Of a DNA stretch of 64,000 bases, positions 9,664 through 19,169 are shown in pieces. Position 1 is the stretch's first letter. Every line of letters starts with the position of its first letter. The notes beneath the pieces are model-generated. The model saw nothing but the letters and a program-made list of their open reading frames with translations, was not told the origin of the DNA and searched no databases. The DNA is from Spirosoma aureum (GTDB taxonomy: Bacteria; Bacteroidota; Bacteroidia; Cytophagales; Spirosomataceae), in NCBI RefSeq assembly GCF_011604685.1, contig NZ_CP050063.1, positions 7,047,001 to 7,111,000 of the forward strand, written 5' to 3'. Both the position numbers and the translations under genes were made by a program.

Positions 9664-9698
9664 AACCTCCCAAAACAATTGGCTCATTTTGGGAGGTT
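9664..9698 (-). terminator. Hairpin between DUF1080 and DUF4432 genes
   Basis: Perfect 12-bp stem (AACCTCCCAAAA with its complement, 11-base loop) just past the stop of the DUF1080 gene. It probably ends or attenuates that transcript and divides the locus into two units. Confidence 0.6.
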
Positions 9699-9711
9699 GG
9701 CGGTTTACGAT

Positions 9712-10500
9712 CTACAGTTGTTTCAGCATCAGGTTTCGGTATTGCACCTTCATGGGTGGTCCTACGTGTACCTGCACGCCAAGTAATCCTTTCGCTTTTC
9801 GGTTAACAGTGTCATCATCCGTTACTTCACTCATCAACACATCATTGATATAGTGCTGTAATCGATTACCCTTAATAACTAAATGAAAGGTATTCCAGTC
9901 TTCGCTTTTTATAAAAGTCTTCAGCGAATCGGAGCTACCCAGCGAACCGGTCACATTCAACCCATTCCAGGCATTACTTTTCACATTGGCTCGAATGGCT
10001 TCCGGCGTGTTTTCTCCCGCGTAGGTTCCGATGGTTGTTTTCTGACCACGATAGGCCAGGGTTGTCCGTTTCCGTTCTTCATAATTCTGACCGGTATAAC
10101 GCATCTTCCCATCAATATCGGCCTGATACCCTCTGAGCGCAAACGGCACATCCGTTAACTGATCACTCCGATAATTGATCCCGGAGTTCCCTGCTTCTGT
10201 GATTTTAAACTCGCCCGTAAACTCAAAGTCGCCGGGCTCTCCGCCCCGCCAGATAATGAACGAATTGGTTTTCAGAAGTTTGTCGGGCGTTATCTCACCT
10301 GTTAAACACCCATCTTCAACGCGCCAATAGTTGGGATCACCATCCCAGCCTTTAAGCGATTTACCGTCGAATATCTGGACAAAGCCATCTTTACCAGACT
10401 TCTGTTTTTTCGTTTGTCCCCAGGAAATCTCACTAGTACCAGCCAGTAATATGGCCAGTACTAGTCCAACGTGAGTAAGCTTGAACTTTGTTATCGACAT
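9712..10500 (-). CDS. Secreted DUF1080 (3-keto-disaccharide hydrolase fold) protein
   Basis: 262 residues from MSITKFKL, chosen because it places a clean signal peptide (hydrophobic core VGLVLAILLAG, then small residues) at the N-terminus. The mature protein is a DUF1080 concanavalin-like beta-sandwich: FVQIFDGKSLKGWDGDP at its start and a conserved NSGINYRSDQ segment near residue 115. Members of this family have been linked to hydrolysis of 3-keto-glycosides. Its position beside a secreted sugar dehydrogenase and an operon with a Gfo/Idh oxidoreductase supports that role. It is probably periplasmic. Activity inferred from family and context. Confidence 0.82.
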   Translation of the reverse strand: MSITKFKLTHVGLVLAILLAGTSEISWGQTKKQKSGKDGFVQIFDGKSLKGWDGDPNYWRVEDGCLTGEITPDKLLKTNSFIIWRGGEPGDFEFTGEFKITEAGNSGINYRSDQLTDVPFALRGYQADIDGKMRYTGQNYEERKRTTLAYRGQKTTIGTYAGENTPEAIRANVKSNAWNGLNVTGSLGSSDSLKTFIKSEDWNTFHLVIKGNRLQHYINDVLMSEVTDDDTVNRKAKGLLGVQVHVGPPMKVQYRNLMLKQL

Positions 10501-10527
10501 AGTAATCATGCGGTTTGGCACTTAAAT

Positions 10528-13239
10528 TTATTTCCCTTTCGAGGTTCCCTGAGTGCTTTTGTAGATCTCATTATCCTGGTTTCCTCCCGATTTCAGGTAA
10601 GCCATCAAATCTTTCAATTCATTCGGATTAAGCCCATTAATAAGCCCAGGTAGCATCACTGACTCCGTCGAATACTTCTTAGACGTAACATCTTTCTTTG
10701 GTATCTTCCGAAGGAAATCTGGCGCGAATGGATTTTGAGAGATCGAATAAGTTGTTTTATCTTCATTGACTAACCGACCCAACACCGACTGTCCATTTTT
10801 CAGGTAAAAGATCGTAGACGCATATTGGTCGGAAACTGTTTTATTGGGCAGGATGATTGCCTCCAGAATGTCCCTGTTCGAAAACCGGGTTCCGAGCTGG
10901 GTCAGATCAGGCCCTATGTCTCCACCTTCACCCCGCATGGAGTGGCATCGGCTACACAGAATGGCCGAATAGATTTTTTTGCCAGTCTCGAAATCGCGGC
11001 CCGCCAGACCATTATCAACGATTGCCACCGCCGTATCAAGCTTCCAGGGCCGGCCTGGGCCTTTTGGAACGTAGCTACTAACGATGTCGTTTCCAGAAGC
11101 GGTTAGTAATTCAGCGCCCGACAGTTTATTATAACGGTCAAACTGTTCTTTAGGCACATGAGCCAGTGCCAGTTTTCGAGCTTTGTCGATAAAGCCAATG
11201 TAGCTGCGGCCACCCTGATATTTGAACGCATTGGCAAACCAGGTAAAATACTTATCCCGAAGCGCGGGTGTCCAGCCATTTTTAGCACTGCTCAGCATAG
11301 TCGCATAGTATGTCTGCTGAGCGGGCGGGAGTTTTTCCAGCATCTTGGCGATATCTAATCCATATTGCGGATTACGCAGGATGAGGTCACTGGATGCCGT
11401 TACGGTTTCGCCACCTACTGGTCCCGTTCCATCTTCGTTTTTCTTATCGAGCAACGTAAGGGTCCGATCAACTACACCAGGAGCTTCCAGCGAAATCAGT
11501 AATTTGCTGTATGCACGGTTCAACACGGCAGACTTGGCTGGATAACGTGGATTCAGATATGCAATGACTTTGTCTCTGTCGGCACCTTCAGGTATTCCTG
11601 TTCGGGTGCAAACCAACTCAATGGCCCGAAGGACAGCCAATTGTTGCTCCTCAGTAAGCGGGTCTAATTTTATCTTCAGCAACGTATTCAGCATCTGGCT
11701 CTTCAGGGCTGGATCGCCGTGGTGAGTCAGGGCAATAATTGCATACGTAGCACGGATCGGATCTGTTTCGGCCAGTGCTTTGTCTTGCCACTGACTAACT
11801 GGCTGGTGTTCAACAGCAATACGAGCCGCGTAACGAATGAAGCGATCAGCATGATTCAGGTAAGGCCAGGCAGCATCAACAGCACCGGCCATGGGCTCGC
11901 CATGATATTGCTCCAGTTTCGTTCTAATATCATGTTCGGCCGTCAGTGTAGGAGCCTGTGTAGCTGGTGAAACTGACTCCGTGCCGGTATACGTGATCCG
12001 ATACAAATCGGATTCCAGTCGACGTCCACCCGTCAGAAAATACATCGAGCCATCAGGCCCAACCAGGCCATCGGTCAGCGCCAATGGTGAACCCGAAATA
12101 AATTCTTCAGCCGTTGCGCTGTAAGACGATGCTTTAGGCTGTAGATGGACAGCATACATAATCCCAAAACTCCAGTCGAACGCATAAATAGCCTTCTGGT
12201 ATTTTTGCGGAAAACGGGAACCTCTACCAGCAAAAACACCTGTTGGTGATCCTTGCCCCATATTTAAAACAGCAGGTAAACAATCGGCAAATGTTGGCGA
12301 CCAGTTACTGGCAGCTGTACGCCAGCCAAATTCGGCTCCACTGGTTATGTGGCAGATACGGGTAGGTTTGTACCATGGCAGGCCGAAATCCCACTCCATA
12401 TCAGAGTCATAGCCTAAAATATCACCGGCATCGTTGAATGCGAAGTCGAATGTATTCCGGAAACCTGCACCAACCAGCTCCCACTTCTGTCCTTCAGGAT
12501 CAATTTTGGCAAGCCATCCGCCAGGGGCCATCCGGTCTACAGCGTGCCCACGGGGATCTTTAATAGCCGGGAATAAATTATCCTCCTTCCAGACCGGAGG
12601 TAACCGATAAGCATCCATTTTCGGAACGTCGGTAAAGTTACCGCACATTACATACAAGGATTTTTTATCTGGCGACAATACAATGCTATGCGGGCCATGC
12701 TCTCCTTCGCCTTTCAGGGCTCTCAGCAGAGTTACTTTATCGAATTGGTCATCGCCATCCGTATCCTGTAAGCGATACAGCCCACTGCCTTTATCAAAGT
12801 CCTTATTGGTTCGGTTGTTAACCATCACGTACAGACTATTGAAGGCATACAACAGGCCCTGCGCGTATCCCATCCCCACTTTTTTGGTGGTATCACCGGG
12901 CTGAACGACGCCAACATTGAGCTTCTCCACTTTAGGTTGTTGCGATCCGGCACCAATTGGAGGTAGCTCAAGGCGATATAAAAAGCCGTACTGATCGGAT
13001 GTGATCATTCGACCTTTATCATCAAACGTCATTGCAACCCACGACCCCTGTTTGTTGTCGGATGGGCTGTATAAATGCTCGGCTTTAAAGCCTGGTAGTA
13101 GCTTCAGTTTGTCAATTTTTGGATCGTCAAGGCCAGTTCCGACGGGTTCTGCCCCCTGCATAGTGATCCAGGAAGTACCAATCAGAACGATTGCCGCAAC
13201 CGCTAATCCAAGTTTGGCCACGTTGAATTGAGAAAACAT
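10528..13239 (-). CDS. Secreted sugar-dehydrogenase-like protein with C-terminal cytochrome c (PVC-type)
   Basis: 903 residues. The N-terminus (LGLAVAAIVLIGTSWI) is a signal or anchor helix. Residues about 40-430 resemble the soluble glucose/sorbosone dehydrogenase beta-propeller family, residues about 440-750 look like alpha-helical HEAT-type repeats, and the C-terminus is a heme-binding domain of the PVC/Planctomycete type with the heme motif CSRCH near residue 762 and a possible Met axial ligand in ESVMLPGL. This architecture suggests oxidation of a carbohydrate in the periplasm with electrons passed to the respiratory chain. It sits between SusD and DUF1080. Substrate not known. Confidence 0.85.
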   Translation of the reverse strand: MFSQFNVAKLGLAVAAIVLIGTSWITMQGAEPVGTGLDDPKIDKLKLLPGFKAEHLYSPSDNKQGSWVAMTFDDKGRMITSDQYGFLYRLELPPIGAGSQQPKVEKLNVGVVQPGDTTKKVGMGYAQGLLYAFNSLYVMVNNRTNKDFDKGSGLYRLQDTDGDDQFDKVTLLRALKGEGEHGPHSIVLSPDKKSLYVMCGNFTDVPKMDAYRLPPVWKEDNLFPAIKDPRGHAVDRMAPGGWLAKIDPEGQKWELVGAGFRNTFDFAFNDAGDILGYDSDMEWDFGLPWYKPTRICHITSGAEFGWRTAASNWSPTFADCLPAVLNMGQGSPTGVFAGRGSRFPQKYQKAIYAFDWSFGIMYAVHLQPKASSYSATAEEFISGSPLALTDGLVGPDGSMYFLTGGRRLESDLYRITYTGTESVSPATQAPTLTAEHDIRTKLEQYHGEPMAGAVDAAWPYLNHADRFIRYAARIAVEHQPVSQWQDKALAETDPIRATYAIIALTHHGDPALKSQMLNTLLKIKLDPLTEEQQLAVLRAIELVCTRTGIPEGADRDKVIAYLNPRYPAKSAVLNRAYSKLLISLEAPGVVDRTLTLLDKKNEDGTGPVGGETVTASSDLILRNPQYGLDIAKMLEKLPPAQQTYYATMLSSAKNGWTPALRDKYFTWFANAFKYQGGRSYIGFIDKARKLALAHVPKEQFDRYNKLSGAELLTASGNDIVSSYVPKGPGRPWKLDTAVAIVDNGLAGRDFETGKKIYSAILCSRCHSMRGEGGDIGPDLTQLGTRFSNRDILEAIILPNKTVSDQYASTIFYLKNGQSVLGRLVNEDKTTYSISQNPFAPDFLRKIPKKDVTSKKYSTESVMLPGLINGLNPNELKDLMAYLKSGGNQDNEIYKSTQGTSKGK

Positions 13240-13711
13240 AGTAATTCGTAGATAAAGGTTTGATGGATATTGTTGATGCCCTTCGATTTAGACCCAACCG
13301 ATACCACATTTGTTGTTGTCAGTTAATAAGAGGCAATATTCTGGCATATTCTACTGATTTAACTGGCGAATACTCAGGATACGAACTGGTCGCATGGAAA
13401 CAGTTTTTTTCTTTAGTTGTGATCATCCAGTTTTCCAATTTCATGGCTTCAGTTGCGTATTGGTTTCTACTCGCCCATCAGGTAATCATACATTTTGCTG
13501 ACAACGAAAAGGGCGAGATAATTGATAATGTCGTTGATTTTGCCGAGCCTAAACGAGTGGCTTTCAATTGTCCAGGTTGTAACAATTCGCCAGTTACCTT
13601 ACGGCTTTGGCTGATTTTTAATCATATTTCGCATTATGCATATCTGTTCGTTCACTCATTTATATATCGGGGTGTCGGGCTTTGCAACCCGACACCCCGA
13701 CAGGTAATTCA
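13240..13711. other. Intergenic region before the dehydrogenase gene
   Basis: About 470 bases between the SusD gene and the cytochrome-bearing dehydrogenase, both on the minus strand. It must contain the dehydrogenase leader or promoter, but no TAnnTTTG box was found. A plus-strand frame (13260-13757) runs into the SusD coding sequence and has no recognisable family; it is regarded as chance. Confidence 0.4.
13668..13699 (-). terminator. Terminator-like hairpin after SusD
   Basis: A 12-bp perfect GC-rich stem (CGGGGTGTCGGG and complement, 8-base loop) starts 12 bases past the SusD stop. It should end the SusC-SusD transcript. Confidence 0.65.
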
Positions 13712-15229
13712 TCAGAAATTGGGCGTCAGAGCAGCCTCGACAGCAGGCAGACCATAATAATCATCCAGGACGGTGAATGCATTCGGTGGAGGAACCGCAC
13801 CAGCCGGAAAATAATAGGCTGCCGGATTCGCTTTTACCTTCGCACCATACGCGCCAATGATTTCCTTCACGCGGCCAGTTCTGGTTAGGTCGAACCAGCG
13901 TTTGTTTTCGAAGGCCAGTTCAACGCGCCGTTCTTTGAAAATAGCCTCCCGCATATTGGCCTGAGATGATGCCGTTGTAGCAGCCAAACCTGCACGGGTA
14001 CGCACTTGGTTGAGGTAAGTAGCAGCCTCACCTGTTTTACCCTGCTCGTTTAACGACTCCGCTAAAAACAGCAGCACTTCGGCATAACGATAAACGGGCC
14101 AGTTCTGACCTGTATTTTGGTTCAACGAGTGAGTCCGGGCGTATTTTTTGATATACGGATAGTTTTTGTCGGCTCGCAGGCTACCGCTTAATACAACGGT
14201 TCCAATGGAAATATCTTTCCGCTTATCGCCGGGTTCGTAGGCCGCAATCAGATCCGGGGTCGGAATGTTATTACTCTCCTGAGAGGTAGGCTGCGGGTTC
14301 GATGTACCGGTAATTGGCGCGATCTCCGCTGCACTTATGGGCGACGGCAGAAAGCGGTAAATCTGGTTACCGTTATACCCGGCCGAGCCTTCCATGTACT
14401 GAATTTCAAACACGGACTCCTGATTGTTCTTGTTCGTGCTGGTAAATGAAAAGGCATTGTTGTAATCAGGCATCAGCGCATAACCATCGTTGGTTACTAC
14501 GTCTTTCATTGTCGATTCAACCTGGGCCCATTTTTTCTGAGTCAGGTAGAGATTCGCTAACAGCGTTTTAGCAGCCCCCGAGGTTGCCCGACCCGCTTCC
14601 TGCTTTGCTTTATTCAGCAGAAGCTTACTAGCATCCGTCGCGTCTTTTTCTATCTGAGCATAGACTTGTTCCGTTGTCGAAAGTGGTAAGGCGGCATCTT
14701 CCCGGCCCGTAATGGGCGTTAAATGCAGTGGCACTTTACCGAATAACCGAATCAGGTCGAAGTAGGCAAAGGCTCTTAGAAACAGTGCCTGGCCCTTCAA
14801 ATTGTCTTTGATTGCGGGCGTACTGAACGTTATTCCGGTACCATCGATAAGCGCCAGAATTTGATTGGCACGGGCAATAATCACATAATTCAACCGATAC
14901 TGTACCAGCACGTTATCATTGGCGGTAACGCCATTAGCGGTCGGAACGGCAAAATCAGCCACGTTCTCTGTCGGGTCAACAGCCCCATAGAGCGTGTTGC
15001 GGGCATAATACGTATTGTCGGAGTGCATTTCCTCCAGAACCCAGGCCCGTTCGTTATACATCTGCCGAAAAGGTACATAAGCACCATTGACAGCCTGCTG
15101 GAAATCGGCTTCGGTTTTGAAGAATGTTGCCGAACTCAACGCCGTTTCGGGTATTACAGTCAGAAAATCTTTCTGGCAACCGGTTAGGGCAATTCCTAAA
15201 AGCCAGGTCGCAATAAGTTTTGTTTTCAT
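13712..15229 (-). CDS. RagB/SusD family nutrient-uptake lipoprotein
   Basis: 505 residues. Lipobox LLGIALTGC near residue 18 predicts an outer-membrane lipoprotein. The N-terminal DFLTVIPETALSSATFFKTEADFQQAVNG-type region and C-terminal motifs (RYAEVLLFLAESLNEQGK-like, FKERRVELAFENKRWFDLTR) are hallmarks of SusD proteins, which cap the SusC channel and bind glycans or other nutrients. It follows SusC by 53 bases, forming the usual pair. The combination with a sugar-oxidation operon suggests glycoside uptake, but SusD sequences do not reveal the ligand. Confidence 0.93.
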   Translation of the reverse strand: MKTKLIATWLLGIALTGCQKDFLTVIPETALSSATFFKTEADFQQAVNGAYVPFRQMYNERAWVLEEMHSDNTYYARNTLYGAVDPTENVADFAVPTANGVTANDNVLVQYRLNYVIIARANQILALIDGTGITFSTPAIKDNLKGQALFLRAFAYFDLIRLFGKVPLHLTPITGREDAALPLSTTEQVYAQIEKDATDASKLLLNKAKQEAGRATSGAAKTLLANLYLTQKKWAQVESTMKDVVTNDGYALMPDYNNAFSFTSTNKNNQESVFEIQYMEGSAGYNGNQIYRFLPSPISAAEIAPITGTSNPQPTSQESNNIPTPDLIAAYEPGDKRKDISIGTVVLSGSLRADKNYPYIKKYARTHSLNQNTGQNWPVYRYAEVLLFLAESLNEQGKTGEAATYLNQVRTRAGLAATTASSQANMREAIFKERRVELAFENKRWFDLTRTGRVKEIIGAYGAKVKANPAAYYFPAGAVPPPNAFTVLDDYYGLPAVEAALTPNF

Positions 15230-15282
15230 TCTATATATAAAATAAGAATGTTGAAAATATGATTTAGAAATGCTGGTCTGAT

Positions 15283-18200
15283 TTAGAAATTCAGGTTAAC
15301 GCCTAGCGTGAAGGTGCGTGGAACTGGGTAGTTTGAGTAATCGACGCCCTGGCTCAAATTGTCGCCCGGCCCATCACCTGCCTGGTTTCCACTGGTTTCC
15401 GGATTTGGACCGCCCCAGTATTTCGTGAATATATAGACCTGTTGCGCCGACGCATAAACCCGGGCTGATTTGAATAGCTTATTGACAGCCCCTATGTTAT
15501 AGCCCAGCGTTATGTTTTTGATGGTGAAAAATGACGCATCAGCCAGGAATTGCGAGCTATGCCAGTCGCGCTCAATACCCGTAAAGTTTCCGCCATTGTT
15601 CGTTGCACCGAACTGACCTGCTCCCTGGGTAATTACATTGGTTGCTACCCCAGTAGGAGTACCGTTAATATTAACCATGGTATTCTGCACCCGGAAGCGG
15701 TCTTTTACGCCTTCTACCATGTTGAATACGCCATCCAGGTTGGCTGTGCTGTATAAGTGGCGAACCCAGAGTTGGTTACCGTAGGAGCCGGAACCTGTTA
15801 TCGAGAAATCGAAGTTGCCGTATTTCAAATCGTTGGTAATCCCGTAGGTAAATTTCGGGAATGGGCTTCCAAGGATGGTCCGGTCATCAGCATCACCACC
15901 GTTTGTAATAACCCCATCGCCATTTATGTCTTTAAACTTGATGGTACCGATGGCTGAACGGCCTGGGATGACGGGTGAACTCCTGAGTTCTTCAGCAGTC
16001 TTATAATATCCTTCTTTCACCAAGCCATAGAATTGGCCGAAGGGCTTACCGACCTGCGTAATGTGGAAGCCCACACCACTATACACCCGATCGATCCCCG
16101 GAGCCAGCGCGACAACCAGATTTCGGTTAAAGGAGATATTGGCGTTAGTTGTCCATTTCAGTTTACCCGTTGTGTTTTTGGTTGTCAGCGAGAATTCATG
16201 CCCCCAGAACTTAATTTCACCAATGTTGTCATTGAAGTTAGTGAAACCCGATTCCTGCGGAACCTGTACCGCGTAGAGCAGGTTCGTTGTACGTTTCGTA
16301 TAAAAATCGTAGATGAACTGAATCCGGTCATTCAATAACCCCAGATCAAGCCCTATATCAAACTGCTTGGTCGTTTCCCATCCTAAATTAGGGTTAGCCA
16401 GCGATGTAACGACAGCCCCTGTAGCAACCGTGCTACCAAATACCGCATTGGTCGTATTGTTAACCAAGGCATACGATGTGTAGTTACCAATGTTATTATT
16501 GCCGATTACGCCATAACTAGCCCGAATTTTGGCAAACGAAATCTGTTGGATTGGTTTCAGAAAATCTTCATCCGACACTACCCAGCCTACCGAAGCCGAT
16601 GGGAACGTACCAAACTGATTGTTCGCTCCGAAGCGTGACGATCCATCTGTCCGTACAGCCGCCGTAAACAGGTATTTGCCTTTGTAGTTATACGTCAGGC
16701 GAGACAGATAAGAGGTCAGAGCCCATTGGTTTATGCCGTTATTCGTACCACCCCGGTTTATATTAAGTGCTCCCTGAATCGTTGGTAGTCGGTCATCGGC
16801 GTACGTATCAGCCTGAATACGGCTGAATTCCTGACGGTACCATTGGTTCGTAAAACCAGCCAGCAACTCAAAGCTATGATCATTAAAGGTACGGGTGTAA
16901 GTCGCCAGGTTTTCGTTTAGCCAGGATGTATTTTCCAATCCCTGTCGAATCGAAACCGCCGTGGTGGGGATCGGCACGTTAATGGCGCTGGTAGCCGTCG
17001 ACGGATTAAAGAAGAAGAACTTCGAATTTTGGTATTCGATGTTCATTGTCGACCGGAGGGTTAACCCATTAATCGGTCGGTATTGCACATAGGCATTCGC
17101 CAGCAGGTTTGTATTCTTGGTTTCGTTAATCAGTTCTTTAGCAGCTCGCAGCCAGTTCGGATACTGAAAAATATTACCTGTGCTAGCCGGAAACTGGTTG
17201 AATTTGGTTAATTCACCATTGGCATCGTAAATGGGCATCACCGGCCATGTGTGCAGCGCGTTGAACAAAATCCCGGTTCCACGGTCACCATCTGTCCGGG
17301 GCGTATTGTCGAACACGTAGGAAGGTGCTACGTTAAAGCCAACGGTTACCTTATCCGACAGGTTATAGTTTGAGTTCAGGCGCAGCGAGTACCGTTTGTA
17401 CTTGTTGTTCAAGACTACCCCATCCTGGTTGAAGATACCGGCTACCAACGACGTATTGGCCTTGCCTGTATTATTAGAAATGCTCAGATTATAGCTCTGA
17501 ATGGGGGCCTGCCGCAGTAACGCATCATACCAGTCGTTGTTTTTTCCTTCATACTGCGAGGGATTCTGGAACTCAGCCGGTACGGGCTGCAACTGATCTT
17601 CATAGAAATCTTTCTTGAACTGGGCGAACTCAACGGCGTTCAGCATTTTCACCCGACCTCGCATAGGTACCTTCTGTACCCCCGCATACGCGCTGAAGCT
17701 AATGTTTGTCTGGCCAGGTTTCCCTTTTTTCGTTGTTATCAGTACAACTCCGTTTGCCGCCCGAGAACCATACAGCGAGGTCGAAGCAGCATCTTTCAAA
17801 ACCGAAAGATCTTCAATCTCATCCGGGTTAAGCTGGGCAATGTTCCCCGTTATCGGGAAACCATCGATGACGTAAAGCGGGTCACTACCAGCCGAAACCG
17901 ATACCTGACCCCGAATACGGATACTAATACCCTGACCAGGCTTACCAGTCGCCTGGTTGATCTGCACACCCGCCAGACGACCTTGTAATTTCTGGCCAAT
18001 CTGTGAAACAGGTAAATCTTTAATTTCTGCTGCACTTACCGTTTGAACAGCCCCGGTTATTTCTTTTTTCAACTGGCTACCATAGCCCACAACTACCACT
18101 TCGTTCAGCGTTTGGTCGTCGGGAGACAGAGTAACCGTTATCGACGTTTGACTACCTACCACTACCTCTTTTCGGCCATAGCCCACAAAACTAAAAACCA

Positions 18201-18510
18201 GTGTGGCATTGGTATTCGGCACCGTAATTTTAAAACTGCCCGTACCATCGGTGTTGGTTCCCTGGGTAGTTCCTTTAACAATGACACTCACGCCCGGCAA
18301 TGCGGCCCCCTTCTCGTCGATCACCTTACCCGATACGGCTATGTCTGCCAGAGCGGTAACTATGTGCGACTTATCCTTCATTGTAACATTCCTGGCGATC
18401 AAAAGCCCGTTTTTGACTGCATTACTTTTCTGCACTATTACCTCCTGTGCGTAGCCTGAATAACTGCCCGTTATCAGACCTAGCACTGCTAATTGATAGA
18501 GTCTTTTCAT
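15283..18510 (-). CDS. SusC/RagA family TonB-linked outer-membrane transporter
   Basis: 1075 residues from MKRLYQLAVLG, which gives a normal signal peptide; the frame is open 17 codons further up. After the leader comes a carboxypeptidase-regulatory-like beta domain (VSGKVIDEKGAALPGVSV, about 75-150), then a TonB plug (EITGAVQTVSAAEIKDLPV; DPLYVIDGFP), then a 22-stranded barrel ending in the aromatic residue expected for outer-membrane proteins (VNLNF). It imports the ligand captured by SusD using TonB energy. It is the first gene of the pair and is divergent from the GntR-type regulator. Confidence 0.95.
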   Translation of the reverse strand: MKRLYQLAVLGLITGSYSGYAQEVIVQKSNAVKNGLLIARNVTMKDKSHIVTALADIAVSGKVIDEKGAALPGVSVIVKGTTQGTNTDGTGSFKITVPNTNATLVFSFVGYGRKEVVVGSQTSITVTLSPDDQTLNEVVVVGYGSQLKKEITGAVQTVSAAEIKDLPVSQIGQKLQGRLAGVQINQATGKPGQGISIRIRGQVSVSAGSDPLYVIDGFPITGNIAQLNPDEIEDLSVLKDAASTSLYGSRAANGVVLITTKKGKPGQTNISFSAYAGVQKVPMRGRVKMLNAVEFAQFKKDFYEDQLQPVPAEFQNPSQYEGKNNDWYDALLRQAPIQSYNLSISNNTGKANTSLVAGIFNQDGVVLNNKYKRYSLRLNSNYNLSDKVTVGFNVAPSYVFDNTPRTDGDRGTGILFNALHTWPVMPIYDANGELTKFNQFPASTGNIFQYPNWLRAAKELINETKNTNLLANAYVQYRPINGLTLRSTMNIEYQNSKFFFFNPSTATSAINVPIPTTAVSIRQGLENTSWLNENLATYTRTFNDHSFELLAGFTNQWYRQEFSRIQADTYADDRLPTIQGALNINRGGTNNGINQWALTSYLSRLTYNYKGKYLFTAAVRTDGSSRFGANNQFGTFPSASVGWVVSDEDFLKPIQQISFAKIRASYGVIGNNNIGNYTSYALVNNTTNAVFGSTVATGAVVTSLANPNLGWETTKQFDIGLDLGLLNDRIQFIYDFYTKRTTNLLYAVQVPQESGFTNFNDNIGEIKFWGHEFSLTTKNTTGKLKWTTNANISFNRNLVVALAPGIDRVYSGVGFHITQVGKPFGQFYGLVKEGYYKTAEELRSSPVIPGRSAIGTIKFKDINGDGVITNGGDADDRTILGSPFPKFTYGITNDLKYGNFDFSITGSGSYGNQLWVRHLYSTANLDGVFNMVEGVKDRFRVQNTMVNINGTPTGVATNVITQGAGQFGATNNGGNFTGIERDWHSSQFLADASFFTIKNITLGYNIGAVNKLFKSARVYASAQQVYIFTKYWGGPNPETSGNQAGDGPGDNLSQGVDYSNYPVPRTFTLGVNLNF

Positions 18511-19169
18511 GAGATTAACAAAAGAGATTAGGATTAAAGAACTAGCTGAACTGGCTTTCAAAAAACCAATTCAATGGCCAAATATTACCATCTCAGTGCC
18601 GCCAACTTTCCCATACTTACCCACTTTCATAATTATTTAAATAAATTAATCTACAATTCTCATTAGCCACCATTCATTATTTCTGCCCGGTAGATGAGGG
18701 CAGAAAGTAGATTGAAGGATTCCATAGATCATTTCCTATAGTTTTTATAGTAATCATTTACCGGGACTGACTTTCCCTTTAGCCAAAGCCTGAAAAAGCC
18801 TGACAGGAAAGCCAACCTAATTAACACCCTTATTGCTATCCTACCTGTGAGCAAGGCAACCGTTATCTGATTTCCTCGAATATATTCGATCGAAAAAAAT
18901 GGATTAATTATTACTAATATTACATATGATAATTTATTTATTATATCACTTATTCATTCGTAGCTTAACCGCATAAACATTCTGAATTCGGGTAGTAGGA
19001 TTAGGAAAAATGACCTTTTTATAGAGAAATTCGTCTTACGTTTTTTCTGGAATTATTTATTATCCAGATTGCCTGTTACTATGGACTGCGCTTTTGCTGG
19101 TAGCCATGCTATAATGAATTTAGTCAGCCAGTTCGATGCTGCTACTAGTTCAGTCTAAATTAATCCAAC
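18511..19169. promoter_or_regulatory. Divergent control region of SusC and GntR-type regulator
   Basis: About 660 AT-rich bases without a gene, between divergently transcribed susC-like and regulator genes. It must carry both promoters and probably operators for the regulator. No perfect TAnnTTTG box and no clear long palindrome was found by eye, so the sites cannot be placed. Confidence 0.5.

Noticed and set aside
13260..13757. Plus-strand frame of 165 codons before and into the SusD gene
   Set aside because: It runs into the SusD coding sequence on the opposite strand, contains an obvious terminator hairpin and matches no family.
18511..19169. Riboswitch or small RNA upstream of SusC
   Set aside because: No recognisable aptamer pattern and no terminator-like hairpin was found in this AT-rich stretch.
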